Assembly: GCF_023023025.1 (NCBI RefSeq)
Contig: NZ_CP095481.1
Coordinates: 10,553,001 to 10,617,000, forward strand
Reading direction: 5' to 3'
Origin: Amycolatopsis sp. WQ 127309
GTDB taxonomy: Bacteria > Actinomycetota > Actinomycetes > Mycobacteriales > Pseudonocardiaceae
DNA length: 64,000 bases
Notes under the pieces: generated by a model
Seen by the model: only the letters and a program-made list of their open reading frames with translations
Databases searched by the model: none
Told to the model about the DNA's origin: nothing
Translations under genes and position numbers: made by a program
In this document: positions 8,110 to 17,112 of the stretch, piece by piece
How positions within the stretch are numbered: the first letter of the stretch is position 1
How the letters are laid out: each line of letters begins with the position of its first letter

Positions 8110-9384
8110 ATGCTGCGTGCCCTGTCCGGCCTGACCACCCGCGGCCGATGCCTGCTGGCCGCGGGGCTCGCGGCCGCGGTGTGCTCGTTCGTCCTCAACG
8201 AACGCGACCTGCTGCGGGTCGCCGTCTTCGTGGTGGCCCTGCCGCTGCTGGTCGCCGTGTTCATCTCGGCGACGCGGCTGCGGATCGGCGCCACCCGGGC
8301 GCTGCACCCCCAGCGCGTCGCGGTCGGCGCGAACGGCGAGGTGCAGCTGGAGCTGTGGCGCAGCGGGCGGCTGCCGGCCGGCGAGATCCTGCTCGAGGAC
8401 GGCGTGCCGTACGCGCTGGGCTCCCGGCCGCGGTTCGTCGTCGAACGGCTCCCGCACGACAGGCGCGTCGCGCTGCGCTACCCGCTGCAGCCGGTGCTGC
8501 GCGGGATCCAGCAGGTCGGGCCGCTGCGCGCGACGATCACCGACCCGTTCGGGCTGTGCGAGTTCGAACGCGAGCTGATCGGGCACTCGCGGCTGGTCGT
8601 CGTCCCGCGCGTCGTCGCGCTGTGGGGGCTGCCGAGCGGCGCGGGCATCGGCGTCGGCGACGACGGCACCGTCCGGCTGCACGCCGGGCAGGGCGAGGCC
8701 GACGTCATCGTCCGGCAGTACCGCCAGGGCGACGACCTGCGGAAGGTGCACTGGCGCTCGACCGCCCGCCGCGACGAGATCATGGTCCGCGTCGAGGAAC
8801 GGCCCTGGCGCGGCGGCACCACGGTGCTGCTCGACAACCGCGCCGCCGCGCACCACGGTTCCGGTCCCGCCGCCAGCCTGGAGTGGGCGGTGTCGTTCAC
8901 CGCGTCGGCCGCGCTGCACCTGCGCCGCGCCGGGCACCGCGTCCGGCTGGTCAGCGAGCACGGCGTCACGCTGGCCGACACCCCCGGCGACGGCGGCGAC
9001 CACTACGACCACATCGTGCTCGACGCGCTCGCCGCGCTGCAGCCGGCGCACCAGCGCGACATCACGCTGGCCCGCGACCCGGCCGACGGCCAGGAGCTGG
9101 TCGCCGTGCTCGGCACCGTCAGCACCGAAGCCGTCCACGAGCTGACCCAGTTCCGCCCGCGCGGCATCCGCAGCCTCGCCGTCCTGCTCGACACGCCCAC
9201 GTGGTCGGCCGGGGTGAGCGCGCCCGAGCAGCGGGCCGCCGCCACCGAGGACTCGGCCGCGCTGCTGCGCGCGGCCGGCTGGGGCGTGGTGATCGCCGGC
9301 CCCGGCTCGCCGATGCCGCAGGTGTGGGCCGAGCTCTGCCAGGCGGGCGCCCGCCGCGGCACTCTGATCGGCGGGAACCGATGA
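8110..9384 (+). CDS. DUF58 domain protein
   Basis: 424 residues. Two N-terminal hydrophobic segments (about 15-33 and 37-55) anchor a domain with the DUF58 signature VRQYRQGDDLRKVHWRSTAR at about residues 200-220. DUF58 proteins are a degenerate VWA-like family that accompany MoxR ATPases; their molecular role is unknown. The ATG follows GAAGGTGAAGAG, 28 bases after moxR, and the stop overlaps the transglutaminase ATG (ATGA), so the three genes form one operon. Confidence 0.9.
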   Translation: MLRALSGLTTRGRCLLAAGLAAAVCSFVLNERDLLRVAVFVVALPLLVAVFISATRLRIGATRALHPQRVAVGANGEVQLELWRSGRLPAGEILLEDGVPYALGSRPRFVVERLPHDRRVALRYPLQPVLRGIQQVGPLRATITDPFGLCEFERELIGHSRLVVVPRVVALWGLPSGAGIGVGDDGTVRLHAGQGEADVIVRQYRQGDDLRKVHWRSTARRDEIMVRVEERPWRGGTTVLLDNRAAAHHGSGPAASLEWAVSFTASAALHLRRAGHRVRLVSEHGVTLADTPGDGGDHYDHIVLDALAALQPAHQRDITLARDPADGQELVAVLGTVSTEAVHELTQFRPRGIRSLAVLLDTPTWSAGVSAPEQRAAATEDSAALLRAAGWGVVIAGPGSPMPQVWAELCQAGARRGTLIGGNR

Positions 9385-11888
9385 GCACCGCCGCCCCGCC
9401 GCGTCCGCCGGCCACCCCGCCCCGGCGTCCGTCCTCCCAGCACCCGCTCTCCGCCTGGCGCGCCAGCCTGCTCGCCCCGGCCTGCGCCGCGATCGCGACG
9501 CTGTGCGCGGCGACGTCGGTGACCAGCGTCGTGGCCGGCCTGGCCTGGTTCGGCTACCTGTTCGTCGCCGTCCTGCTGATCGGCGCCACCGGGCTCGCGC
9601 TGCGCTCGCTGCAGGTGCCGACCGTGCTGGTCGGCCTCGGCCAGCTGCTGGTCCTGCTCTTCCTCATCACCGGCGCCTTCACCACGCACGGGATCCTGCT
9701 GGTCGTGCCGGGCCCGGACGCCTTCACCGAGCTCGGGAACACGCTCTCGGCGGCGGCCGAGCAGATCCGCGTCGGGCTGCCACCGGTCGAGGGCAGCCAG
9801 CCGATCCTCTGCCTCATCACGATCCTGATCGGCCTGGTCGCCGTCCTGGTCGACACGCTGACGGTGGCCGCCGCGGCGCCCGCCGCGACCGGGCTCGTGC
9901 TGCTCTGCGTCTACGCCGTGCCGGCCGCGCTGTCCGAGGACATGCTGCCCTGGTGGACGTTCCTGCTCGGCGGGGCCGCGTTCGCCGGCCTGCTCGCCGT
10001 CGACGGCAACCACCGGCACCAGCGCTGGCGCACCCGCGACGCCCCCGGGCGCAGCGGCAAGCCGGGCGTGCTGTCGGCGCCGGTCGCGGTCGTGGCCGCG
10101 GCCGTCGTGCTCGGCCTCTTCGGCGGGGCGATCACCTGGGTCGGCACGGTCGGGCGGATCCCGTTCGGCAACGGCGGCGACGGCCCGGGCGCGGGCGCCG
10201 GCGGGTTCGGCATCCAGCCGTTCACCGAGCTGCGCGGCATGCTCGACCAGGGCGCGAACCGGGAGCTGTTCAAGGTCCGCGGCCTCGGCACCGACCGGCG
10301 GCTGCTGCGCGCGATGACGCTCGACACCTACTACCCCAACAAGGGCTGGGGCATCCACGACGACGGCCGGTCGCAGCAGGGCATCCCGATCACGCCGCAG
10401 CTGCCGCCCGCCCCGGGCGACGACGGCGCCGGTCCCGCCCGCCGGGTCGACGTCGAGCCGACGAGCTGGCGCGACAACTGGCTGCCGGTCTACGGCGCGC
10501 CGCGCGCGATCGACGGCGCGGGCAGCGGCTACCTCTACGACCAGGTCAGCGGCACGGTGTTCACCACGCGCAGCGAGGTCCCGCCGTCCTACACCGAATA
10601 CGCGTCGCTGAAGGAGCCGACGGCGCAGGAGCTGCGCGTCACCGACAAAGTCGACGACCTCCCGCCGCGCTACACCCAGATCGAGCGGGTCGACGACCGC
10701 GTCCGCGCGAAGACCGACCAGCTGATCGCGGGCAAGTCCAACGACTTCGACCGGGCCAGTGCGATCTGGCAGTACTTCACCGCGCAGAACGGCTTCGTCT
10801 ACGACACGCAGACCGCGCCGGCCAACGACGCCGACGCCCTCGCCGACTTCATCCTCAAGGGCAAGCGGGGCTTCTGCGAGCAGTTCGCCTCGGCGATGGC
10901 CGTGATGCTGCGGGTGGCGAACATCCCGTCGCGGGTGGCGATCGGCTTCACCCCGGGCGTCCCGGTCAACGACTACCTGTCGATCACCACCCAGGACGCG
11001 CACGCGTGGGTCGAGGTGTACTTCGGCGACAAGGGCTGGGTCACGTTCGACCCGACCCCGCTGTCCGACGGCCGCGGCATCACCCCGCCGTACCTGCAGG
11101 CCGGCGGCGAGAACGGCGACCAGCCGGACGACACGCAGGTCGCGCCGAGCACGGTGCAGCCGAGCGCCGCGCCGACCGGCGTGCCCCGCGACACCGGGCA
11201 GAACGCGCAGGCCCAGGACACCCAGCAGACCGACGACGGCACGCCCGCCTGGGTGTGGATCCTGGTGTACGTGCTGGTCGGCTTCGCGATCCTGGCGACC
11301 CTGCTGGTGGTCGTCGGCGGAATCCTCTACCGGAGACGGCCGGGGGTCACGCCGGAGAGCGCGCCGGCCCGGACCGGGCTCGGGGCGGTGCTGACGAACT
11401 GGCTGCCGCTGATCACCACGGTGCTGTGGGTGGCCGTGCTGGGCATGCTCTCGTCGCTGCTGTCGTGGTGGTTCGGCCTGATCGTGGTGCTGCTGCTGGC
11501 CGCGTTGCTCGGCCCGTCGGCGGCCCGCGACGTCGGCCGGCGGCGACGGCTGCAGGAGATCGTCGGGCACCGGCCGGGCGCGGCGGACGCGGCGTGGTCG
11601 GAGCTGCGGGCCGAGTGCGCCGACCGCGGGCTGCCCATCCCGCCGGGCGACACGGTCCGGGTGGCCGGGCAGAAGCTGGCGAAGAAGCACCACCTCGACG
11701 ACGAAGGCCGCGAAGGCCTGCGCACGGTCATCGGGGTCGTGGAGCGCTCCTGGTACGGCCAGGACGGCGAAAGCGACCCGACGCTCCCCTCGGCGTTCGA
11801 CCACCTGCGCCGAAGCCTGCACCGCAACGCCCCGCTGTCCTGGAAGGGCCGTCTCTTCCCGCGCTCGATCTTCCGCAACCGCGACTGA
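9381..11888 (+). CDS. Membrane transglutaminase-like protein (DUF3488/TgpA type)
   Basis: 835 residues. A Pro-rich start leads into a block of N-terminal membrane helices up to about residue 255, an extracellular region, then a transglutaminase-like core with the catalytic Cys in KRGFCEQFASAM (about residue 499) and the His/Asp pair in QDAHAWVEVYFGDKGWVTFDPTP (from about 541). A Gln/Asp/Thr-rich linker is followed by two or three more membrane helices (about 630 and 680-710) and a cytoplasmic tail. This TgpA-like layout is usually found with MoxR and DUF58. It may be a protease or a cross-linking enzyme acting on the cell surface; the substrate is unknown. Confidence 0.88.
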   Translation: MSTAAPPRPPATPPRRPSSQHPLSAWRASLLAPACAAIATLCAATSVTSVVAGLAWFGYLFVAVLLIGATGLALRSLQVPTVLVGLGQLLVLLFLITGAFTTHGILLVVPGPDAFTELGNTLSAAAEQIRVGLPPVEGSQPILCLITILIGLVAVLVDTLTVAAAAPAATGLVLLCVYAVPAALSEDMLPWWTFLLGGAAFAGLLAVDGNHRHQRWRTRDAPGRSGKPGVLSAPVAVVAAAVVLGLFGGAITWVGTVGRIPFGNGGDGPGAGAGGFGIQPFTELRGMLDQGANRELFKVRGLGTDRRLLRAMTLDTYYPNKGWGIHDDGRSQQGIPITPQLPPAPGDDGAGPARRVDVEPTSWRDNWLPVYGAPRAIDGAGSGYLYDQVSGTVFTTRSEVPPSYTEYASLKEPTAQELRVTDKVDDLPPRYTQIERVDDRVRAKTDQLIAGKSNDFDRASAIWQYFTAQNGFVYDTQTAPANDADALADFILKGKRGFCEQFASAMAVMLRVANIPSRVAIGFTPGVPVNDYLSITTQDAHAWVEVYFGDKGWVTFDPTPLSDGRGITPPYLQAGGENGDQPDDTQVAPSTVQPSAAPTGVPRDTGQNAQAQDTQQTDDGTPAWVWILVYVLVGFAILATLLVVVGGILYRRRPGVTPESAPARTGLGAVLTNWLPLITTVLWVAVLGMLSSLLSWWFGLIVVLLLAALLGPSAARDVGRRRRLQEIVGHRPGAADAAWSELRAECADRGLPIPPGDTVRVAGQKLAKKHHLDDEGREGLRTVIGVVERSWYGQDGESDPTLPSAFDHLRRSLHRNAPLSWKGRLFPRSIFRNRD

Positions 11889-11892
11889 CCCC

Positions 11893-12009
11893 GGGCACGC
11901 GAGATCCGCCTCGGATCACGCGAGTTACGGGGCTGATCACGCGAGTTCCGGGTCCAGTCACGCGGGATCCGGGGCTGCTCACGCGAGTCGCGGGCCGGGG
12001 CACGCGGGG
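11893..12009. repeat. CGCGTGA palindromic array B (family 1)
   Basis: Directly downstream of the transglutaminase stop: five units of the type TCACGCGAGTTCCGGGNCC at intervals near 22 bases, all in one orientation (reverse of the left half of arrays A, C and D), with no pivot. Confidence 0.75.
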
Positions 12010-12082
12010 GTCACCCATCCGGGTGGTCACCTACTGTCACCGCCGGTGCGGGCGGGCTTCAAACGTAGCTGAGCACACAAGA

Positions 12083-12119
12083 AGATCCGCGTCCCACCGG
12101 GCGGGCGGGACGCGGATCT
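12083..12119. terminator. Bidirectional terminator hairpin
   Basis: A perfect 13-base stem AGATCCGCGTCCC / GGGACGCGGATCT with an 11-base loop lies between the convergent transglutaminase and DUF3040 genes. Confidence 0.8.
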
Positions 12120-12134
12120 CGTGGTCTAGCGGCG

Positions 12135-12539
12135 CTACTGCTCTTCGAAGCGCTGGCGGAAGCGCTCCTCCATCCGCTGGGTGAACGAGCTGCGGCGGCC
12201 TTGCTGCTTGCCGCCTCGTGCGCCCGGTCCACCGCCCTTGCCGTCCGATTCGGCGCCGTGCCGGATCGATGTGACGGCCAACATGACCCCGAAGAACATC
12301 ACGAGGAACCCGAGCACGCTGATCAGCGGGATGTCGGCCACCCGGAACTGCGGCACCACCACGCCCAGCACCAGCAGGGCCACGCCCACTACGAACAGGG
12401 CGATGCCCTGGATACGCCGTCGGCGAGCGGGGCGACGCAACCGGGTGCCACGCACCGTGGATGCGAACTTGGGGTCCTCGGCATAGAGCTCGCGCTCGAT
12501 CTGATCGAGCAGCCGCTGCTCATGCTCGGAGAGTGGCAT
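12135..12539 (-). CDS. DUF3040 small membrane protein
   Basis: 134 residues. It begins with the family signature MPLSEHEQRLLDQIERELYA and DPKFAS, has an Arg-rich stretch, two membrane helices at about 43-62 and 70-89, and a basic cytoplasmic tail (QRMEERFRQRFEEQ). DUF3040 proteins are common in actinobacteria; their function is unknown. Monocistronic: convergent with the transglutaminase gene and separated from dinB by 206 bases in which I see nothing definite. Confidence 0.88.
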   Translation of the reverse strand: MPLSEHEQRLLDQIERELYAEDPKFASTVRGTRLRRPARRRRIQGIALFVVGVALLVLGVVVPQFRVADIPLISVLGFLVMFFGVMLAVTSIRHGAESDGKGGGPGARGGKQQGRRSSFTQRMEERFRQRFEEQ

Positions 12540-12745
12540 CTTTCCTCCTCCGGCACAGCTGTCGCGGGCGCCGGGCCGCGCAACGTTCTGGACCCAACAG
12601 CCAACCCCAGGCGGGGTGGCACTGTCCAGGATACGAGGCCCGCGCCCGGACGACTACCCGATCCCGCATCCAGAAGGGATCGAATTGGGGTAAATCCGGG
12701 CCGAAGGGGGCTGACGGACCGTCACGATCGCCGATCGTGACCGGT

Positions 12746-13960
12746 TCAGGGCTCCCGCGGCGCCAGGAGTGAGGCCGGCCGGATGGCCGCGGAGCCGAAC
12801 TTCGAGCGGGCGACGTCGGCCGCGACCTCGGCGTCCCGCCACCGCGGCGCCGGTGAATCGAACACGAGCTGCTCGCCCGCTTCGCCGGTTTCGAGCCCTT
12901 CGACCCGGACGCCGATCAGCCGCACGGCGCCGGTCGGCGCGTGCTCCGTGAGCAACGCCACGGCGACGGCGTGGATCTCGCGGGCGACGTCGGTGGCCGA
13001 GACGAGCGTGCGGGCCCGGGTGATCGTCCGGAAGTCCGCGAAACGCACCTTGATCGAGACGGTCCGGCCGCGCACCTCCCGCCCGCGCAGCGTGGCGCCG
13101 ACCCGCTCGGCCAGGCGCAGCAGCTCGAGGCCGACCTCGGCGCGGTCGTGCCGGTCGACGTCGAAGGTGTGCTCGGCGCCGATCGACTTGTCCGGCGACT
13201 CGGTGACGACCTCGCGTTCGTCGATGCCGCGGGCCAGCCGGTAGAGGTGCTCGCCGGCCGCGACGCCGAGCGACTTGCGCAGCCGGTCGGGCGGGAACGC
13301 GGCGACGTCGGCGATGGTGTCCAGCCCGAGCCGCCGCAGGTGCTCCTCGGTGCGGGCGCCGACGCCCCACAGCGCCGAGACGGGCAGCGGGTGCAGGAAC
13401 GCCAGGGTCTCCGCAGCGGGCACGACGACCATGCCGTCCGGCTTCGCCATGCCCGAAGCGAGCTTCGCGACGAACTTGACCTTCGCGACGCCGACCGAGC
13501 ACGTGATGCCGTGTTCGGCCGCGACACGGTCGCGGATCCGCGCGCCGAGCTGGGCCGGCGTCGCGCCGAGGCGGCGTAGCGCGCCGCTGACGTCCAGGAA
13601 GGCTTCGTCGAGGCTGAGCGGTTCGACGAGCGGGGTGAGGTCGCGGAAGATGCCCATCACGCCGCGGGAGACCTCGCCGTAGAGGCCCGCGGTCGGCGGG
13701 ATGTTGATCAGGTGCGGGCAGAGGCGTTTCGCGGTCGAGAACGGCATCGCCGAGCGCACGCCGAACTTGCGCGCCGGGTAGTTCGCGGCGGCCACGACGG
13801 CCCGCGGGCCACCCCCGGACACGACGACGGGCCGGTCGGCCAGCTCGGGGCGCGTCCGCAGCTCGACGGACACGAAGAAAGCGTCCATGTCGACATGCAG
13901 CATTCCGCAGCCGGCGTCGTCCGGCAGCGGTTCCCCCGGCCGGACCCGGAACCGGCCCAT
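12746..13960 (-). CDS. dinB: DNA polymerase IV (Y family)
   Basis: Error-prone translesion DNA polymerase, 404 residues from the chosen ATG. The catalytic carboxylates are in MLHVDMDAFFVSVE (D24) and SLDEAFLDVSG (D118, E119); helix-hairpin-helix and little-finger regions follow (GVGARTEEHLRRLGL, then VSIKVRFADFRTITRARTL). It has no C-terminal beta-clamp motif that I recognise. The start is uncertain: ATG 13960 has a weak site, and in-frame GTGs lie upstream, but the longer frame runs into the repeat array at 14.07 kb and is unlikely to be coding. Confidence 0.9.
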   Translation of the reverse strand: MGRFRVRPGEPLPDDAGCGMLHVDMDAFFVSVELRTRPELADRPVVVSGGGPRAVVAAANYPARKFGVRSAMPFSTAKRLCPHLINIPPTAGLYGEVSRGVMGIFRDLTPLVEPLSLDEAFLDVSGALRRLGATPAQLGARIRDRVAAEHGITCSVGVAKVKFVAKLASGMAKPDGMVVVPAAETLAFLHPLPVSALWGVGARTEEHLRRLGLDTIADVAAFPPDRLRKSLGVAAGEHLYRLARGIDEREVVTESPDKSIGAEHTFDVDRHDRAEVGLELLRLAERVGATLRGREVRGRTVSIKVRFADFRTITRARTLVSATDVAREIHAVAVALLTEHAPTGAVRLIGVRVEGLETGEAGEQLVFDSPAPRWRDAEVAADVARSKFGSAAIRPASLLAPREP

Positions 13961-14075
13961 GCCGCCGGGAAGTTCAGCGTTTCGCCCCACGAGGGGGACG
14001 CTACCGCCTGCCACCGACAGTTCCGGGCGGGCGATGCGCACACCAGCGTGTGACGTGAACACCCGGCGGCCCCAC

Positions 14076-14180
14076 ACGTCACTTTCGCCGAGAAAGATGC
14101 GCCTGGACGACCCGGAGACGTCACTTTCGCCGAGAAAGATGCGTCTGAGGCGCCCTGGACGCATCTTTCCTAGAGAAAGC
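14076..14180. repeat. CTTTC/GAAAG hairpin repeats, locus 1 (family 2)
   Basis: Two direct copies of ACGTCACTTTCGCCGAGAAA followed by GATGC, 42 bases apart (ending 14100 and 14142), then one inverted copy GCATCTTTCCTAGAGAAAG from 14161. Each copy is itself a small hairpin (CTTTC...GAAAG). The array lies beyond the stop of the methyltransferase gene (14209), which reads toward it. The same unit with the same period recurs at 51.78 kb. Confidence 0.75.
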
Positions 14181-14208
14181 TCGTATCAGGAAGCCTGAGG
14201 TGGTCCGG

Positions 14209-14937
14209 TCAGGCCGGGTGGCGGGCCAGCGCGTGGAGGCGGCCCGCGATGTTCCGCAGTGCCGGGGACGAGGCCGCCGCCTGCTCGAACGCCGCCAGGT
14301 CCTCGTCGCGGACGCCGCCCGGGACCAGGTCCGCGATCACGCGGTCGCCCTGCAGCAGGGTCACCTCGAGGCCCGCCGCTTCCAGCTGGGCCTTCAGGCC
14401 GTCGCCGTCGAAGCGGCGCAGGACCGTGTCGCCCGGGGCGATGCCGTCGGCGCTCGTCAGCAGCTGCTGCGCTGCCGCCACCCGGCCCGCCAGGGCCCGG
14501 TGCAGCACCGCCGCGTGGCGGTTGGCCACCAGCACCGACACCGCTCCGCCCGGGGCGACCGCCGCCGCGAGGGCGGCCAGCACCGCGGCCGGGTCGTCGA
14601 CGATCTCCAGGAGGCCGTGCGCCAGCACCAGGTCGGCCGAGCCGGCCGGGATGTGGCGGCCGAGCGCGTCGGCGTCGTCGGCGATCACCGTGATGCGATC
14701 GGAGACGCCTTCCTCCTCGGCGCGGCGCTTCAACGTCGCGAGCGCGTTGGGGCTCGGCTCCACGACGGTCACCTGGCAACCGGCCGCCGCGAACGGCACC
14801 GCCCAGCCGCCACTGCCGCCGCCCACGTCGACGACGCCGGGGTGCTCGGCGCCCCGGGCGCGGGCGGCCTCGATCTCGGCCTCGAGCACCCGGCGAACGG
14901 CGCCCGAACCCCGGGCGGCCACGGTGTCCGTCTTCAT
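14209..14937 (-). CDS. SAM-dependent methyltransferase (class I)
   Basis: 242 residues with the Rossmann-type SAM motif VVDVGGGSGGWAV at residues 35-47, the acidic end of strand 2 (VTVVEPSPNAL), and a DADAL motif further on. The layout resembles SmtA/UbiE-like small-molecule or RNA methyltransferases; the substrate cannot be told. ATG 14937 gives the conserved N-terminus; no clear ribosome site precedes it, so the mRNA may be leaderless. It is divergent from the ParA-like gene across about 115 bases. Confidence 0.85.
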   Translation of the reverse strand: MKTDTVAARGSGAVRRVLEAEIEAARARGAEHPGVVDVGGGSGGWAVPFAAAGCQVTVVEPSPNALATLKRRAEEEGVSDRITVIADDADALGRHIPAGSADLVLAHGLLEIVDDPAAVLAALAAAVAPGGAVSVLVANRHAAVLHRALAGRVAAAQQLLTSADGIAPGDTVLRRFDGDGLKAQLEAAGLEVTLLQGDRVIADLVPGGVRDEDLAAFEQAAASSPALRNIAGRLHALARHPA

Positions 14938-15052
14938 GTCGCACAGAGTAGTGCCCGGTCCGGCGTTTCTCCCGGCTGGTCCCTTCGGGTGAACCGGAGT
15001 CACGACGCCTGGCCCGGTGGCCCCGCTGGCCACCACCCGTAGGCTGGTCGTC

Positions 15053-15946
15053 GTGCACACGGTCGCCGTACTCAGCCTCAAGGGGGGCGTCGGCAAGACG
15101 ACGGTCGCCCTCGGTGTGGCCTCCGCCGCCCTGCGCAGGGGCACGCGGACCCTGGTGGTCGACCTGGACCCGCAGGGCAACGCCACGACCTCGCTCGACC
15201 CGCCCTACACCGACGCCACCCTCGCCGACGTGCTCGAGGACCCCACCCGCGCGACACTCGAGCGCGCGATCGCGCCGAGCGTGTGGAGTGAGGACGTCGA
15301 CGTCCTCGTCGGCACCGAGGAGCTGGAGCTGCTCAACGACCCGGACGCCGGCAGCGACCGGCTGGCGAACTTCTCCCGCGCGCTCGACGAGCTGCACCGC
15401 GAGCCGCTGCGCGAGACGCCGTACGAGCTGGTGATCCTCGACTGCCCGCCGTCGCTGGGCCGGCTGACGAAGTCGGCGCTGGTCGCCGCGGACAGCGCGC
15501 TGATCGTCACCGAGCCGACGATGTACGCCGTCGCCGGCGCCCGCCGGGCCCTGGAAGCCATCGAGAACATCCGCAAGGAGCTCAACCCGGACCTGCGCCC
15601 GATCGGCGTGCTGGTCAACAAGCTGCGCGTGCGCTCCTACGAGCACCAGTTCCGGATCGCGGAACTGCGCGAGAATTTCGGCCCGCTGGTGATGCCGACG
15701 GCGATCACCGACCGGCTGGCCGTGCAGCAGGCCCAGGGCGCGTGCAGCCCGATCCACGAGTGGCACTCCCCCGGCGCGCAGGAGATCGCGCTGACGTTCA
15801 ACATGGTGCTGGCGAAGATCCTGCGCTCCAACCGCGCCGGGCGCCACCGCGTCCACGGCGAGGAGCCCGAGGGCCCGGACTGGCCCGAAGGTCCGGCGCC
15901 GGAGACCGAGGCGGCTCCGGCCGAGGTGTCCGAATCCGCGGGGTGA
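15053..15946 (+). CDS. ParA/Soj-like ATPase
   Basis: 297 residues, a deviant-Walker ATPase: SLKGGVGKTT at residues 8-17 and the second Walker motif in VVDLDPQGNATTSL, then VILDCPPSLGRLT. ParA-family proteins partition chromosomes, plasmids or other cargo. No ParB or parS is adjacent, and this is not the origin-linked parAB locus, so the cargo is unknown. The start is GTG 15053: a TAGGCT box (15040-15045) ends 7 bases before it, the pattern of a leaderless mRNA, and an earlier in-frame GTG lies before that box. The Pro/Glu-rich tail (from about residue 265) is probably disordered. Confidence 0.85.
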   Translation: MHTVAVLSLKGGVGKTTVALGVASAALRRGTRTLVVDLDPQGNATTSLDPPYTDATLADVLEDPTRATLERAIAPSVWSEDVDVLVGTEELELLNDPDAGSDRLANFSRALDELHREPLRETPYELVILDCPPSLGRLTKSALVAADSALIVTEPTMYAVAGARRALEAIENIRKELNPDLRPIGVLVNKLRVRSYEHQFRIAELRENFGPLVMPTAITDRLAVQQAQGACSPIHEWHSPGAQEIALTFNMVLAKILRSNRAGRHRVHGEEPEGPDWPEGPAPETEAAPAEVSESAG

Positions 15947-15949
15947 GCC

Positions 15950-16759
15950 GTGCCCGAGGGTGACACCGTCTACCTCGTCGGGAAGCGCTTCGACCGCGCG
16001 CTGGCCGGGAAGACGTTGCTGCGCGGGCAGTTCCGCGTGCCGCAACTGGCCACTGTGGACCTCGCCGGGCGTGACGTGCTCGGCGTCGGCACGGTCGGCA
16101 AGCACCTGTTCACGCGCTTCTCCGGCGACCTGACCCTGCACTCGCACCTGATGATGGACGGCATGTGGGACGTCTACGCGGCCGGCGCGAAGTGGCGCCG
16201 GCCCGGGCACCACGCCCGCGTGGTCCTGACCGCGGCCGACGTCCAGGTGATCGGGTTCCGCGTCCACGACCTCAGGCTCGTGCCCGCGTCGAAGGAACGC
16301 GACCTCGTCGCCCACCTCGGCCCGGACTTGCTCGATCCACAGTGGACGGACGAGCACGCGGCCCGGGCGACGGCCGCGCTGGCCGCCGAGCCGGCCCGCG
16401 AGCTGGGGCTGGCGCTGCTCGACCAGCGCGTGATGGCGGGCGTCGGGAACCTGTACAAGTGCGAGATGTGCTTCCTGCTCGGCGTGACGCCGTGGACGCC
16501 GGTGTCCGAAGTGGACGCCGCGCAAACGGTCGCGCTGGGCCGGAAGCTGCTGCTGGCCAACGCCGCCTCCGGGCGGTTCGACCAGAGCACCACCGGCCAC
16601 CTCGACCGCAACCGGAAGAACTGGGTCTACGAGCGCACCCGCCAGGGCTGCTTCCGCTGCGGCGGCCCCACCCTGGTGCGCACGCAGGGCCACGACGTCC
16701 GGCAGCGGCCGACGTGGTTCTGCCCGAAGTGCCAGTCCGGCCCCGCTCCCACGCGCTGA
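15950..16759 (+). CDS. nei: Formamidopyrimidine/endonuclease VIII-type DNA glycosylase
   Basis: Base-excision repair enzyme, 269 residues. After removal of the initiator it begins P2-E3-G-D-T, the catalytic N-terminus of the Fpg/Nei family. The helix-two-turn-helix region includes VMAGVGNLYKCEMCFLLG, and a C-terminal zinc finger C-x2-C...C-x2-C is formed by CFRCGG (about 234-237) and CPKCQ (about 258-261). The sequence looks closer to actinobacterial Nei than to Fpg (MPEGDT start), removing oxidised pyrimidines. It starts 3 bases after the ParA-like gene stop, so the pair is probably cotranscribed. Confidence 0.92.
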   Translation: MPEGDTVYLVGKRFDRALAGKTLLRGQFRVPQLATVDLAGRDVLGVGTVGKHLFTRFSGDLTLHSHLMMDGMWDVYAAGAKWRRPGHHARVVLTAADVQVIGFRVHDLRLVPASKERDLVAHLGPDLLDPQWTDEHAARATAALAAEPARELGLALLDQRVMAGVGNLYKCEMCFLLGVTPWTPVSEVDAAQTVALGRKLLLANAASGRFDQSTTGHLDRNRKNWVYERTRQGCFRCGGPTLVRTQGHDVRQRPTWFCPKCQSGPAPTR

Positions 16760-16915
16760 GCCGACCCCGACCGGGCCGGCGCGGAGACCCTCGTGTTCGC
16801 GCTCCGCGAACGCCCGGCGTCGAACGTGCGCACGGGCCGGGTCACCGCCGTCGACGCGTCCTTCCTCGGTGACGCGCGGAAAGCTCTCCTGAAAAGTGAG
16901 ATCCGGCAAATGACG

Positions 16916-16945
16916 TTGCCGGGTCGCGGGAACTTCGTTTAGCGT
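16916..16945 (+). promoter_or_regulatory. Sigma-A-type promoter of the 17-kb small transcript
   Basis: TTGCCG (16916-16921), an 18-base spacer and TAGCGT (16940-16945) precede the short ORF. The start of transcription would be near 16952. Confidence 0.5.
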
Positions 16946-16951
16946 GGCGGT

Positions 16952-17112
16952 ACACGAGAGAGGAGGTGGTCCTAAGTTGTATTCCAACAGGACTCGTGAG
17001 GTGACTGTCCGCTAGCGGATGGCACGAGATGGGACTTTGAGCAGCGATACAACGGAGCCACCTTCGGCTCATCGCCTGCTTCCCGTGTTTGCCTGATAGC
17101 GAATACCAGGCA
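16952..17112 (+). ncRNA. Candidate small structured transcript carrying a 12-codon ORF
   Basis: Between nei and a GNAT gene lie 573 bases without a normal gene. From the promoter onward: hairpin GTCCT-GTTG/CAAC-AGGAC (16969-16993) that encloses the start codon of the short ORF; palindrome TCCGCTAGCGGA at 17008-17019; small stem GAGCC/GGCTC; and TGCCTG/CAGGCA (17090-17095 with 17107-17112). Composition is distinctly less GC-rich than its surroundings up to about 17110. GC-rich palindromes continue to about 17200, with no convincing terminator. The downstream GNAT gene has its own -10 box, so this is probably an independent transcript. I do not recognise the RNA. Confidence 0.4.
16977..17015 (+). 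CDS. 12-residue peptide ORF in the small transcript
   Basis: TTG-started reading frame giving MYSNRTREVTVR, preceded by an almost perfect Shine-Dalgarno, AGGAGGTGG (16961-16969), at 7 bases. The ribosome site is far stronger than those of most genes here, which argues for real translation. The start codon lies inside a potential hairpin stem and the stop codon inside the palindrome TCCGCTAGCGGA, so translation and folding would compete. Could be a leader peptide or a small functional peptide; no function is known to me. Confidence 0.4.
   Translation: MYSNRTREVTVR

Noticed and set aside
13961..14164. N-terminal extension of dinB
   Set aside because: The open frame continues upstream but through repeat units (IFLGESDV repeated), so a start near 13960 is preferred.
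15053..16759. Chromosomal parAB partition locus
   Set aside because: Only a ParA-like ATPase is present; there is no ParB gene or parS-like site, and neighbours are repair genes.
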